64,000 nt of DNA from Spirosoma sp. KCTC 42546 (GTDB taxonomy: Bacteria > Bacteroidota > Bacteroidia > Cytophagales > Spirosomataceae): the NCBI RefSeq assembly GCF_006965485.1, contig NZ_CP041360.1, positions 1,364,001 through 1,428,000 of the forward strand. Reading direction: 5' to 3'. The translations under genes and the position numbers were made by a program. The notes below the pieces were generated by a model that saw only the letters and a program-made list of their open reading frames with translations, did not search any database and was not told the DNA's origin. Positions 56,835-64,000 of this stretch are shown piece by piece. Within the stretch, counting starts at the first letter, position 1, and each line of letters begins with the position of its first letter.

Positions 56835-59231
56835 ATGAAACGATTTATACTTTTTGTCGCCCTCTTCTTACTCATAAAATCGGCTGGTTTTGCCCAAACC
56901 GTTACGCCCGATTGGACGAATCAATACTGGCCTTCCCGCTGGATCGTGCACCCCACAGCGCCAACCCGGCAATATGGTATTTATCATTTTCGGAAAGCCA
57001 TTGATTTAGCGCAGAAGCCAGCTCGGTTTGTCGTTCATGTGTCGGCCGATAACCGGTACCGATTGTTTGTCAATGGCAAGTCGGTAGCGCTGGGGCCTGC
57101 TCGTAGTGATACCCAAAACTGGAACTACGAAACACTCGACATTGCGCCTTTTCTGCAAGCGGGTCGTAATGTATTGGCCGCGCAGGTGTGGTACATGGGC
57201 GAGAGCGCACCGTTTGCCCAAATGAGCTACCAGCTTGGCTTTTTGTTGCAGGGAGATGGCGAAACCGAAAAAGTGGTTAATACCGATGCCAGTTGGAAGG
57301 TTTACCAGAATCTGGCGTATTCGCCCATTAAAAACGACATTCCTAAGCTGAGAACCTACATTGTTATGGGCGATGGCGATCATGTCGATGCATCAAAATA
57401 CCCCTGGGGCTGGGAGCAGCCTGCGTTTGACGATAAAGCCTGGGTAGCTGCCAAGCCGTTTGGCTTCCCGACTAAACCGCGTGGTCTGGGTACCGATGGA
57501 AACTGGGCCCTTGTGCCTCGTACCATCCCGATGATGGAGGAAAACGTTGTCCGTCTGGCAGCTGTCCGGCGGAGTGAGAATGGCAAAATGGATGGGGCTT
57601 TTTTGCAAGGCAAATCACCCGTGACGGTTCCGGCTAATACGAAAGCCACGTTTATGCTCGACCAGAGCTACCTCACAAATGCCTATCCTGAACTGACGGT
57701 AAGCAAAGGGAAGGGAGCCGTTGTGACGTTATCCTATGCCGAAGCCTTGGTTGATGCGCAGGGTAAAAAGGGAAACCGGAATGAGGTGGAAGGCCGGACA
57801 CTGCGAGGTTTCGACGATCAGTTTGTGGCCGACGGCTCCGAGAAGCGCACCTTCCGACCACTCTGGTTTCGCACGTATCGCTACTTGCAGCTGACGGTTG
57901 AAACGAAAGAGGAGCCATTGATTTTAGACGACCTTATTGGAAAATTTACCGCTTATCCGTTCGAGGAGAAAGCGAAGTTCACGGCCAGCACCTCCATGCC
58001 GGGCGATACCACACTGAAAGCACTCTGGAATGTTGGCTGGCGAACGGCCCGGCTTTGTGCGGGCGAAACCTATTATGATTGCCCGTATTATGAGCAATTG
58101 CAATACACAGGCGATACCCGGATTCAATCCATGATTTCGCTCTACGTAACGGGCGATGATCGGTTGATGCGGAAAGCCATCACTGATTATGAGCACAGCC
58201 GATTCAACGATGGCCTGACGCAAAGTCGGTACCCATCAGCTGATTTTCAGGTTATTCCGACTTTTTCATTGTTCTGGGTGTGTATGGTTCATGACTACTG
58301 GATGCATCGGGAGGATGATGCATTTGTGAAGTCGATGCTGCCCGGTATTTTGGGTGTATTGAACTGGCATGAGCAGCGTATGGCCAAAACAGGGCTCAAT
58401 GGACCGCTGGAATGGTGGAACTTTGTGGACTGGTCGGCCTGGAAAAATGCGAAAGATGAAATTTCGGGCGGTGTTCCAAACGGTGCCCGTAAAGGTGGGT
58501 CTAGTATTCTATCCCTGCAACAGGCCTATACCTATACTCGGGCCGCCGATTTGCTGGCTCATTATGGAAAGAACGAACTAGCCGAGCATTACCGCGAACT
58601 CGCCCGACGCCTGAACAAAGCGGTATACGAACAGTGTTGGGATGCCAGTCGTAATTTATTTGCCGACACGCCCGATAAGAATTCCTTTAGTCAACACGCC
58701 AATATCCTGGCCGTGCTGACGAATGCTGTTCCAGTTGCGCAACAGGCAGCTCTGTTGCAGAAAACCATAGCGGATACATCACTAACGCAAGCGACGTTTT
58801 ACTTTAAATTCTACCTGTTTGAAGCCTTGAAAAAAACGGGCCTTGGTGATCAGTTCATCGTCCAGCTAAAACCCTGGCGCGACATGCTGGCAATGGGGTT
58901 AACCACCTTCGCCGAAAACCCCGAACCAACCCGTTCCGATTGCCACGCCTGGAGCGCGTCTCCTTTATACGAATTTCTTTCCACAACCTGCGGGATTCGA
59001 ACTGCCGAGCCAGGTTTTAAGTCAGTTCGTATCGAGCCTTTTCTGGGAGACTTAACTAGTGTAGAAGGGAAAATGCCGCATCCCGCGGGTGAGATCGCCG
59101 TGCAGTTTCAGAAAACGCCTGCTGGCGGTTTAACGGGCACCGTTTCCCTTCCCACTAACGTAGCGGGTACGTTGCGCTGGAAAGGGAAAACAATGCCGTT
59201 AAAGTCTGGAAGCCAAACGATTAGTTTGTAG
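56835..59231 (+). CDS. Secreted GH78-like alpha-L-rhamnosidase
   Basis: The 798-residue protein has a signal peptide (MKRFILFVALFLLIKSAGFA), an N-terminal carbohydrate-binding-like beta domain (PARFVVHVSADNRYRLFVNG), and the alpha/alpha barrel catalytic part from about 400. The GH78 region is CAGETYYDCPYYEQLQYTGD, where the usual CPQRDERLGWTGD motif is altered to CPYYEQLQYTGD, so the general-acid position is unusual. Later elements are YEHSRFNDGLTQSRYPSADF and ARPTRSDCHAWSASPLYEFL-like NPEPTRSDCHAWSASPLYEF. It likely removes terminal rhamnose from plant polysaccharides or glycosides. It is divergent from xylB, suggesting plant-sugar use. The ATG at 56835 starts the signal peptide. Confidence 0.82.
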   Translation: MKRFILFVALFLLIKSAGFAQTVTPDWTNQYWPSRWIVHPTAPTRQYGIYHFRKAIDLAQKPARFVVHVSADNRYRLFVNGKSVALGPARSDTQNWNYETLDIAPFLQAGRNVLAAQVWYMGESAPFAQMSYQLGFLLQGDGETEKVVNTDASWKVYQNLAYSPIKNDIPKLRTYIVMGDGDHVDASKYPWGWEQPAFDDKAWVAAKPFGFPTKPRGLGTDGNWALVPRTIPMMEENVVRLAAVRRSENGKMDGAFLQGKSPVTVPANTKATFMLDQSYLTNAYPELTVSKGKGAVVTLSYAEALVDAQGKKGNRNEVEGRTLRGFDDQFVADGSEKRTFRPLWFRTYRYLQLTVETKEEPLILDDLIGKFTAYPFEEKAKFTASTSMPGDTTLKALWNVGWRTARLCAGETYYDCPYYEQLQYTGDTRIQSMISLYVTGDDRLMRKAITDYEHSRFNDGLTQSRYPSADFQVIPTFSLFWVCMVHDYWMHREDDAFVKSMLPGILGVLNWHEQRMAKTGLNGPLEWWNFVDWSAWKNAKDEISGGVPNGARKGGSSILSLQQAYTYTRAADLLAHYGKNELAEHYRELARRLNKAVYEQCWDASRNLFADTPDKNSFSQHANILAVLTNAVPVAQQAALLQKTIADTSLTQATFYFKFYLFEALKKTGLGDQFIVQLKPWRDMLAMGLTTFAENPEPTRSDCHAWSASPLYEFLSTTCGIRTAEPGFKSVRIEPFLGDLTSVEGKMPHPAGEIAVQFQKTPAGGLTGTVSLPTNVAGTLRWKGKTMPLKSGSQTISL

Positions 59232-59234
59232 TCA

Positions 59235-59639
59235 TCATTTTAGCTTTTCCTCTGCCTTGGGTTTGAGTGTGCCGCGTGCAATAGGCTCCGGCTTTGATTT
59301 AGGATTGACGAAGCGTAACAACGTGGCTGTTGGAAACACATCTTTGGGTAGCTTGGTGATAACCAGCTGATAAGAGCGGGTGCCAATGACCAGATTTGAA
59401 TAGGTCATGGCCGGCCCCGATTCCTGTAGCAAACCCCAGTTGGCAATGGGTTCCTTCGCCAGTAAGGTAGCATCCTCCTCTGATAAAGCGGCAAAGGCTG
59501 TATCGGGCTGGAAGTGTTTTCCACTCACATCCTCAATGACCGAGATGACGGCTGGTGGCGTAGGCGATGCTGGCTTAGTCTGGGCTGCTGCTAACGCTCC
59601 CATTAACAGCAGGGATAAACTAGTGAGTATGTTTTTCAT
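59235..59639 (-). CDS. Secreted hypothetical protein, 134 residues
   Basis: The protein has a signal peptide (MKNILTSLSLLLMGALAAAQ), a Pro/Thr-rich linker, and a small domain with VIEDVSGKHFQPDTAFAALS, EEDATLLAKEPIANWGLLQE and YSNLVIGTRSYQLVITKLPK. The end is rich in Lys, Glu and Pro. No family is recognised. It is convergent with the rhamnosidase with only 3 bases between stops. Confidence 0.65.
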   Translation of the reverse strand: MKNILTSLSLLLMGALAAAQTKPASPTPPAVISVIEDVSGKHFQPDTAFAALSEEDATLLAKEPIANWGLLQESGPAMTYSNLVIGTRSYQLVITKLPKDVFPTATLLRFVNPKSKPEPIARGTLKPKAEEKLK

Positions 59640-59693
59640 GATCTGTTGAGTATAATTGTTTAATCTACAGTCCTATTCTAAAAACTGAGATTT

Positions 59694-59721
59694 TACAGGA
59701 AGTCCAGGAAGGTTTCCTGTA
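59694..59721. terminator. Small stem-loop before the hydrolase gene
   Basis: TACAGGAA (59694-59701) pairs with TTCCTGTA (59714-59721) around a 12-base loop. It lies between the hypothetical gene's start and the hydrolase stop. Confidence 0.5.
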
Positions 59722-59775
59722 CCTTATTGTATATAAACTCAGATTTTGCCAGTCCGTTTAAAATTCAGCGGACCA

Positions 59776-60732
59776 TTACTTCAAAAATTCCAGAACAGCC
59801 TTTTTGTAGGCTTCCAGTGTTTGTATATGTGGAATATGACCCACACCCGGAAGCTCAACTAACTGACTACCTGGAATCTGCTGTTGCGTATGCTTACCCA
59901 GGATCGGGTATTGGCCATATTGGTTGACTATAGTTTTCGGGACGCGGGCTTTGCCAACAATGGTTCGGTCGGCCTGACCAATGATGAGTAGGGTAGGTAC
60001 CTTAATATTTTTGAATTCGTAGCAGACGGGCTGCTCGTAAATCATCTGGTAGGTGAGCGCATTGGCCCAGGCAATGCGCTTGAATCGTGGATCGGTCAGA
60101 GCGGCTGCCTGCGCTCGAACCCACTCTTCATATTCAGGCTTCCATTGTGGATAATAACTCTGCTGATAGTTCTTGTAGGACTCGTAAGTAGCTGCTACTT
60201 CCGTTTTGTACAGGCTATCGAGGGGAGAATAGGGTACAAACGAACGATAATCTTCCAGGCCAATGGGGTTCTCCAGAATAAGCTGGCTGACTAAAGTTGG
60301 GTAGAGTAAGGTAAATCGCGTAGCCAACATGCCACCCATCGAATGGGCAATAACGATTACCTTGTTGATTTTCAGGGAATCAAGTAATCGTTTGTTATTA
60401 GTTGCCAGGGCATGAAAGCTATAGTGTAAATCTGGATAATCAGATTTGCCCCAGCCAACCTGATCGGGCACAATAACCCGGTAACCAGCCTTGCTTAGAA
60501 AAGCAATCACATCCCGCCAGTAGATGCCATTAAAGTTTTTGCCGTGAAACAGAATAACACTTTTGCCATTTGCTGTACTGACGGGAGCTACATCCATATA
60601 CGCCATTCGCATCGTTTTTTGCTCTTGATGCAACGTGATGTATCGTACCGGATAGGGGTACGGAATGGTCTGCGCGAAGGCCGAAAAAGCTGTTAGCCAA
60701 CTAAGTAGGAGAAACGAAAAATAAAGTTTCAT
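59776..60732 (-). CDS. Secreted alpha/beta hydrolase
   Basis: The 318-residue protein has a signal peptide (MKLYFSFLLLSWLTAFSAFA) and an alpha/beta-hydrolase fold. The oxyanion segment is SVILFHGKNFNGIYWRDVIA, the nucleophile elbow is NKVIVIAHSMGGMLATRFTL, the acid is in TLLIIGQADRTIVGKAR, and the final His is in QLVELPGVGHIPHIQTLEAY. All three catalytic residues appear present. Substrate is unknown; periplasmic lipases, esterases and epoxide hydrolases are possible. It lies downstream of the DUF1223 gene, with a palindrome in between. Confidence 0.87.
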   Translation of the reverse strand: MKLYFSFLLLSWLTAFSAFAQTIPYPYPVRYITLHQEQKTMRMAYMDVAPVSTANGKSVILFHGKNFNGIYWRDVIAFLSKAGYRVIVPDQVGWGKSDYPDLHYSFHALATNNKRLLDSLKINKVIVIAHSMGGMLATRFTLLYPTLVSQLILENPIGLEDYRSFVPYSPLDSLYKTEVAATYESYKNYQQSYYPQWKPEYEEWVRAQAAALTDPRFKRIAWANALTYQMIYEQPVCYEFKNIKVPTLLIIGQADRTIVGKARVPKTIVNQYGQYPILGKHTQQQIPGSQLVELPGVGHIPHIQTLEAYKKAVLEFLK

Positions 60733-60736
60733 GACG

Positions 60737-60780
60737 TGAGAATGAAGCGGTTTGCCAAGTAGTAAACCGCTTCATTCTCA
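60737..60780. repeat. Perfect 17-bp-arm inverted repeat covering a stop codon
   Basis: TGAGAATGAAGCGGTTT (60737-60753) pairs exactly with 60764-60780 around a 10-base loop. Its right edge is the stop codon of the DUF1223 gene (60778-60780, minus strand), and the hydrolase starts 4 bases from the other side. Confidence 0.88.
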
Positions 60781-61515
60781 CAACTGTTTTGCACCAACAA
60801 TCTGCCCGTTATCGGTTCGTTGCACGTACACAAGAACGGCTGTTTGATCGGTAGTCAGATCTGTAGGTAAGGGCAGAACCAGTTTTCCCGATGTCCCTGA
60901 TTCGTCGACGGTTTTGAATTGCCGAACTACGTTTGTGTTCACGAGGGTGCGACCTCCATTCTCGCCGTTCTTCACTGCCGTATGGGCTTCTTTCTGGACC
61001 AAAGCTATATTTACGCGATAAGGGCCAGCGGCAGATAGCTCGTACGAAACGGTTGCCTGTTTTCCATCACGGGTAACTGTGCCATCGACGCCTATAAAAG
61101 CCGATGCCGGTTGTTTCTGAATGGTTTGAATAGTCTGCTCAATACGTCCGCGTTGGCCGCCAACGATATCCTGCTTCCCGTTAATGACCAGTTGTGGTGT
61201 GTAGGTCTGGGTTTTCAGGGTACGGTCGTATTGGCGTTGCCGGTCGGTATATTGTTTGGCACTGAATGGGTCCTGCCAGCCCAGCCGGTTCCAGTAATCG
61301 ACGTGGAATGACAGCCCATAAACGGCCTGACCTGATCGGATGGCTTGCTGAGTAATTTCCTGCAAGGCCTTGTCGGCGGCCGGGCAGCTAGAACATCCCT
61401 GCGACGTGAATAACTCCAGTACAATAACAGGCTGGGCCGCTGGTTTTGCCGGTTTGTCGAAAGGAGATGATGCAGCTAACCCTAAAGCGGTCAGGAGAGT
61501 GAGGATGTAATTCAT
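60778..61515 (-). CDS. Secreted DUF1223 thioredoxin-fold protein
   Basis: The 245-residue protein has a signal peptide (MNYILTLLTALGLAASS) and the DUF1223 core with VIVLELFTSQGCSSCPAADK, a CxxC redox-like pair, then VYGLSFHVDYWNRLGWQDPF, QYDRTLKTQTYTPQLVINGK and the end VLVYVQRTDNGQIVGAKQL. DUF1223 proteins are thioredoxin-like and often secreted; the activity is unknown. It lies downstream of the molybdopterin and cytochrome b genes on the same strand and may serve the same redox context. Confidence 0.87.
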   Translation of the reverse strand: MNYILTLLTALGLAASSPFDKPAKPAAQPVIVLELFTSQGCSSCPAADKALQEITQQAIRSGQAVYGLSFHVDYWNRLGWQDPFSAKQYTDRQRQYDRTLKTQTYTPQLVINGKQDIVGGQRGRIEQTIQTIQKQPASAFIGVDGTVTRDGKQATVSYELSAAGPYRVNIALVQKEAHTAVKNGENGGRTLVNTNVVRQFKTVDESGTSGKLVLPLPTDLTTDQTAVLVYVQRTDNGQIVGAKQL

Positions 61516-61540
61516 GGCGTAGTTGTTGGATCTATTGATT

Positions 61541-62347
61541 TTATAAGCCTACATAATAATCATACCCTCGTTCAGCCCAGAAATCGCGCGGACGCTCGTC
61601 GGAGAAGAAAATTCGACCGATTCGTTTCAGGTTTTTTACGCCGTATTTCACGGGAATAATTAACCGAAGCGGTGCACCGTGGGGCGCTGTAATGGGTTCC
61701 CCGTTTAGTTCGTAGGCCAGTAATGTTTGCGGATGTAAGGCACTTTCCATGTCGATGCCTACGTAATAGCCTTCGTCAGGTGTTTCCATGCCAACATACT
61801 TGTATAGGTCGTCCGTGTTATCTGGATTAGGCCCGTTGCCACTTCGGGTACCCAGCTTATGTTTCGCCAAAAAGTCTGACAGTCGCGCACCACCCCAGTG
61901 CTGCACCTGACTCCAGCCCTCAATGCACTTGAATTCATACACGATTTCGTGTTTGGGCAGGGCTTTAATGTCATCAATGGTTAGCATGAGTGGTTGGTCT
62001 GTTTCCGAAGGCTGATCAATCTGTAGCTTCCAGTCTTCCGGAATGGGGGTTTTAATACCATCATAGCCATTGACCCGTGCTTTCTTTGCTGCATCGGCTA
62101 TAGAGAATGTGGGTACTAAGTGCGTATTGCTGAAGTACGTTCGGGCTACCTGTTCATTGGCATTTAATATGTTACGAAAAGGTCGTTTAATTCCCTGAGC
62201 GCCGGGACTCTTCGTGATCCACTGATATACACCAACTGGTACGGCGCTGGCCACTGCAAACCAGCCAAACGATTTAAGCATCCGCCGACGAACAGCCGAC
62301 TCAGGAATATCACTTTCAGGGAGTTTCGGTTCTGTTGACTGGCTCAT
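61541..62347 (-). CDS. Molybdopterin-dependent oxidoreductase (sulfite oxidase/MsrP-like)
   Basis: The 268-residue protein has a cluster of charged residues then a hydrophobic segment (RRRMLKSFGWFAVASAVPVG), which resembles a Tat-type signal with RR but without a classic RRxFLK pattern. The molybdopterin domain contains the Mo-ligand Cys in HEIVYEFKCIEGWSQVQHWG and conserved ITAPHGAPLRLIIPVKYGVK. It matches the YedY/MsrP and sulfite-oxidase-like group, which reduces methionine sulfoxide or similar substrates. Its start codon overlaps the cytochrome b stop by ATGA (62344-62347), so the two proteins are translated together and likely form one complex. Confidence 0.87.
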   Translation of the reverse strand: MSQSTEPKLPESDIPESAVRRRMLKSFGWFAVASAVPVGVYQWITKSPGAQGIKRPFRNILNANEQVARTYFSNTHLVPTFSIADAAKKARVNGYDGIKTPIPEDWKLQIDQPSETDQPLMLTIDDIKALPKHEIVYEFKCIEGWSQVQHWGGARLSDFLAKHKLGTRSGNGPNPDNTDDLYKYVGMETPDEGYYVGIDMESALHPQTLLAYELNGEPITAPHGAPLRLIIPVKYGVKNLKRIGRIFFSDERPRDFWAERGYDYYVGL

Positions 62348-63096
62348 GATAGGGCAGGAGTTGGGGTAGGTGAAGGTTCGACAGGTTGCGGTTCAATTGG
62401 TTGATCAATGACGGGTTCGTTCGTAACCGGGTGTTCTGGATTATGCGGCTTTATCACTTCAAAACCCGTTACCATCGACTGGAAGTTTTGCCAGCCCGCC
62501 CGAATCACCTGCCAAATGTGGATCGCAAAAAACAGGACGTAGCCAACCGTTAGTATGAAATGCTCCAGTCGGGCGGCTTTGTAGCCTCCCAGTACACTCG
62601 TCAGCCACGAAAATTGGGTGGGTTTATAAATGGCGAAACCCGTTAGAACCGAGCCAATGCCCATTAGCATGATGGAAAAATAGGCGATCTTCTGGGCACC
62701 GTTGTATTTGATAAAGGGCGGTTGAGTTTTACGAAGACCAAAATCGTAGAGGGTTACCTGAATGGCCTCCAGAAACGAGTTTCGATTCGGGACCAGATGC
62801 CGCCATTCGCCCGAAATGAATGTGTAGCCCACATAGAGCAGACCGTTTAGCATAAACAGCCACATAAATACCCAGTGCCAAGCCATTCCTTCGGCTAATC
62901 GGCGAGGTACATGCAGGAACGTATAGAAACCATCGGGAAAGAATGACAGCAGGGTATAATCGCCGATCTGGATTTTATAGGGATCGTACGCCCAGTAAAT
63001 CAGGAGACCACTCCAGATCATAACGAACAGAACTGGAAAGTTAATCCAGTGAAACCACCGAATAGCCAGTGGGTGTTTATGGACAATGCGTTTCAT
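62344..63096 (-). CDS. Cytochrome b family membrane protein, partner of the molybdopterin enzyme
   Basis: The 250-residue protein has about four transmembrane helices and the histidines expected of a di-heme cytochrome b: LAIRWFHWINFPVLFVMIWS near the N-terminus, RRLAEGMAWHWVFMWLFMLN, and LEHFILTVGYVLFFAIHIWQ. It should pass electrons to the periplasmic molybdopterin subunit encoded next. The C-terminal tail is Pro-rich (EPQPVEPSPTPTP). An 18-base palindrome lies 13 bases upstream of the start and may control the two-gene unit. Confidence 0.87.
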   Translation of the reverse strand: MKRIVHKHPLAIRWFHWINFPVLFVMIWSGLLIYWAYDPYKIQIGDYTLLSFFPDGFYTFLHVPRRLAEGMAWHWVFMWLFMLNGLLYVGYTFISGEWRHLVPNRNSFLEAIQVTLYDFGLRKTQPPFIKYNGAQKIAYFSIMLMGIGSVLTGFAIYKPTQFSWLTSVLGGYKAARLEHFILTVGYVLFFAIHIWQVIRAGWQNFQSMVTGFEVIKPHNPEHPVTNEPVIDQPIEPQPVEPSPTPTPALS

Positions 63097-63109
63097 GGCG
63101 TATGCGAGG

Positions 63110-63127
63110 GTATAGTATAAACTATAC
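63110..63127. promoter_or_regulatory. 18-base palindrome upstream of the cytochrome b gene
   Basis: GTATAGTATAAACTATAC has perfect 7-base arms around a 4-base centre and lies 13 bases before the start of the cytochrome b gene. The position suits a repressor or activator operator overlapping the promoter or 5' end. No regulator gene is adjacent. Confidence 0.55.
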
Positions 63128-63349
63128 GACCAATATCGAGGAAAAGTTTGAACGTGATAAATTTGTTATAATTTCACAATCAGGCAATTGGGTGCTCCGC
63201 AGAAAGATACTGTTTATATTGAGGAACTGTTTTTGTTGATTGTTCACGGTACCTGGCTTTTTGTTCGTCATTTATACGCAAATGAACTTCTGGTTAATAC
63301 AGTTTTTCGGCAATAGGTATAAAATCCTAACTTGCTAAAAAACACGTTT

Positions 63350-64000
63350 ATGTCTCTCCAAACCCTCGATACTGGTCTTTTTAAACTCGATGGCGGGGCC
63401 ATGTTTGGCGTTGTCCCCAAGCCGCTCTGGAATAAACTCAACCCCGCCGATGAACTAAATCGGTGTACCTGGGCCATGCGTTGTTTAGTATACGAACAGG
63501 GTAACCGACTCTTACTGGTCGATACGGGCATTGGTACCAAACAGGATGCCAAGTTTTTCGGTCATTATGACCTACATGGCGATGCTAATTTGCTGAATTC
63601 TATTCATAAGGCAGGGTATTCAGAAACCGATGTGACGGATGTGTTGCTTACGCACCTGCACTTTGATCATGTAGGGGGAGCTGTTCAGCGCGATGGTGAC
63701 CGGTTAACTCCCGTTTTTCAGAACGCTACCCATTGGGTGCACCCAGACCACTGGAATTGGGCCACACACCCAAACCCACGCGAAAAAGCGTCGTTCCTGC
63801 ATGAAAACATTATACCGTTGCAGGAACATGGTCAGTTGACCTTCCTGATGGAACACCCGTTTCCCTTTGCTGATATTGATTTACGCTATGTGGATGGTCA
63901 TACCGAAAAAATGGCTTTGCCGTTGTTTCGTGTGAACGATCGGACGGTAGCGTATATGGCTGATTTGATTCCATCTTCGGCGCATATTCCGCTACCTTAT
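63350..64000 (+). CDS. Metallo-beta-lactamase-fold hydrolase, partial at the right edge
   Basis: 217 codons are visible from ATG at 63350 and the frame runs off the window. It begins MSLQTLDTGLFKLDGGAMFG and contains LLLVDTGIGTKQDAKFFGHY, the metal-binding motif DVLLTHLHFDHVGGAVQRDG, a further His in NATHWVHPDHWNW, and YMADLIPSSAHI, which supplies another metal ligand position. The order fits MBL-fold quinolone/phosphodiesterase-like or lactonase-like hydrolases; the substrate is unknown. The C-terminus is missing. The gene is divergent from the cytochrome b gene with 253 bases between. Confidence 0.85.
   Translation, partial: MSLQTLDTGLFKLDGGAMFGVVPKPLWNKLNPADELNRCTWAMRCLVYEQGNRLLLVDTGIGTKQDAKFFGHYDLHGDANLLNSIHKAGYSETDVTDVLLTHLHFDHVGGAVQRDGDRLTPVFQNATHWVHPDHWNWATHPNPREKASFLHENIIPLQEHGQLTFLMEHPFPFADIDLRYVDGHTEKMALPLFRVNDRTVAYMADLIPSSAHIPLPY

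Overview
The window looks like chromosomal DNA of a Bacteroidota bacterium of the Cytophagales, most like Spirosoma and its relatives. This is judged from protein character alone: a type IX secretion C-terminal sorting domain (50.5-51.7 kb), TonB-C/YwqK-type secreted proteins, DUF4292 next to an EnvC-like protein, an ABC-F protein, LytTR/YehU-type signalling, and repeated promoter boxes of the Bacteroidota form TAnnTTTG (7057, 23611, 28579, and 26915 and 36772 on the minus strand). No rRNA, tRNA, CRISPR array, transposase or phage gene was recognised.

Layout. 0-4.9 kb: the end of a thioredoxin-like protein, a MarR regulator with a palindromic operator, a large hydroxyacyl-CoA dehydrogenase/enoyl-CoA hydratase fusion, a methyltransferase and an ECF sigma factor. 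4.9-9.8 kb: acetoacetyl-CoA synthetase, a pseudouridine synthase with a 400-residue arginine-rich tail, and DeoC. 9.9-14.6 kb: a tandem triplet of secreted TonB-C/YwqK/TonB-C proteins. 14.6-16.8 kb: a gene-poor stretch with a broken surface-protein gene and three very small genes. 16.8-19.1 kb: GcvT, a ComB-like phosphatase and an acyl carrier protein. 19.3-24.2 kb: a TolC/MFS/HlyD drug-efflux operon divergent from its MarR regulator, with palindromic operators between them. 24.2-36.7 kb: housekeeping genes (DedA, ABC-F, SUMF1-like protein, FolK, aspartate aminotransferase, RluA-type enzyme, PanB) and a cell-envelope cluster (TPR protein, DUF4292 lipoprotein, EnvC-like protein).

37-45 kb: Ohr/OsmC, a Dabb protein, an XRE regulator, two paralogous double-glycine peptide precursors, an HlyD-type fusion protein, a C39-peptidase ABC exporter, and a LytTR response regulator with its histidine kinase. 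This is the most interesting locus: an apparently complete peptide processing and export system with two cysteine-free cargo peptides. 46-64 kb: CtpA, AccD, a radical SAM protein, a T9SS cargo, a crotonase, a xylose operon (xylB, unknown gene, xylA), a GH78-like rhamnosidase, an alpha/beta hydrolase, a DUF1223 protein, a molybdopterin oxidoreductase with its cytochrome b, and a partial metallo-beta-lactamase-fold hydrolase at the right edge.

A second theme runs through the window. Many intergenic gaps are filled by long, nearly perfect inverted repeats, often touching the stop codon of the flanking gene. Their arms fall into a few recurring sequence classes: TGAATGAG-like, AGGAGGAG-like, GGATAATG-like, GTTTACGG-like and GGAGCAGGG-like. 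One is a perfect 81-base palindrome between two convergent genes. They probably act as terminators or mRNA 3' ends, but the shared arm vocabulary suggests a dispersed palindromic repeat family.
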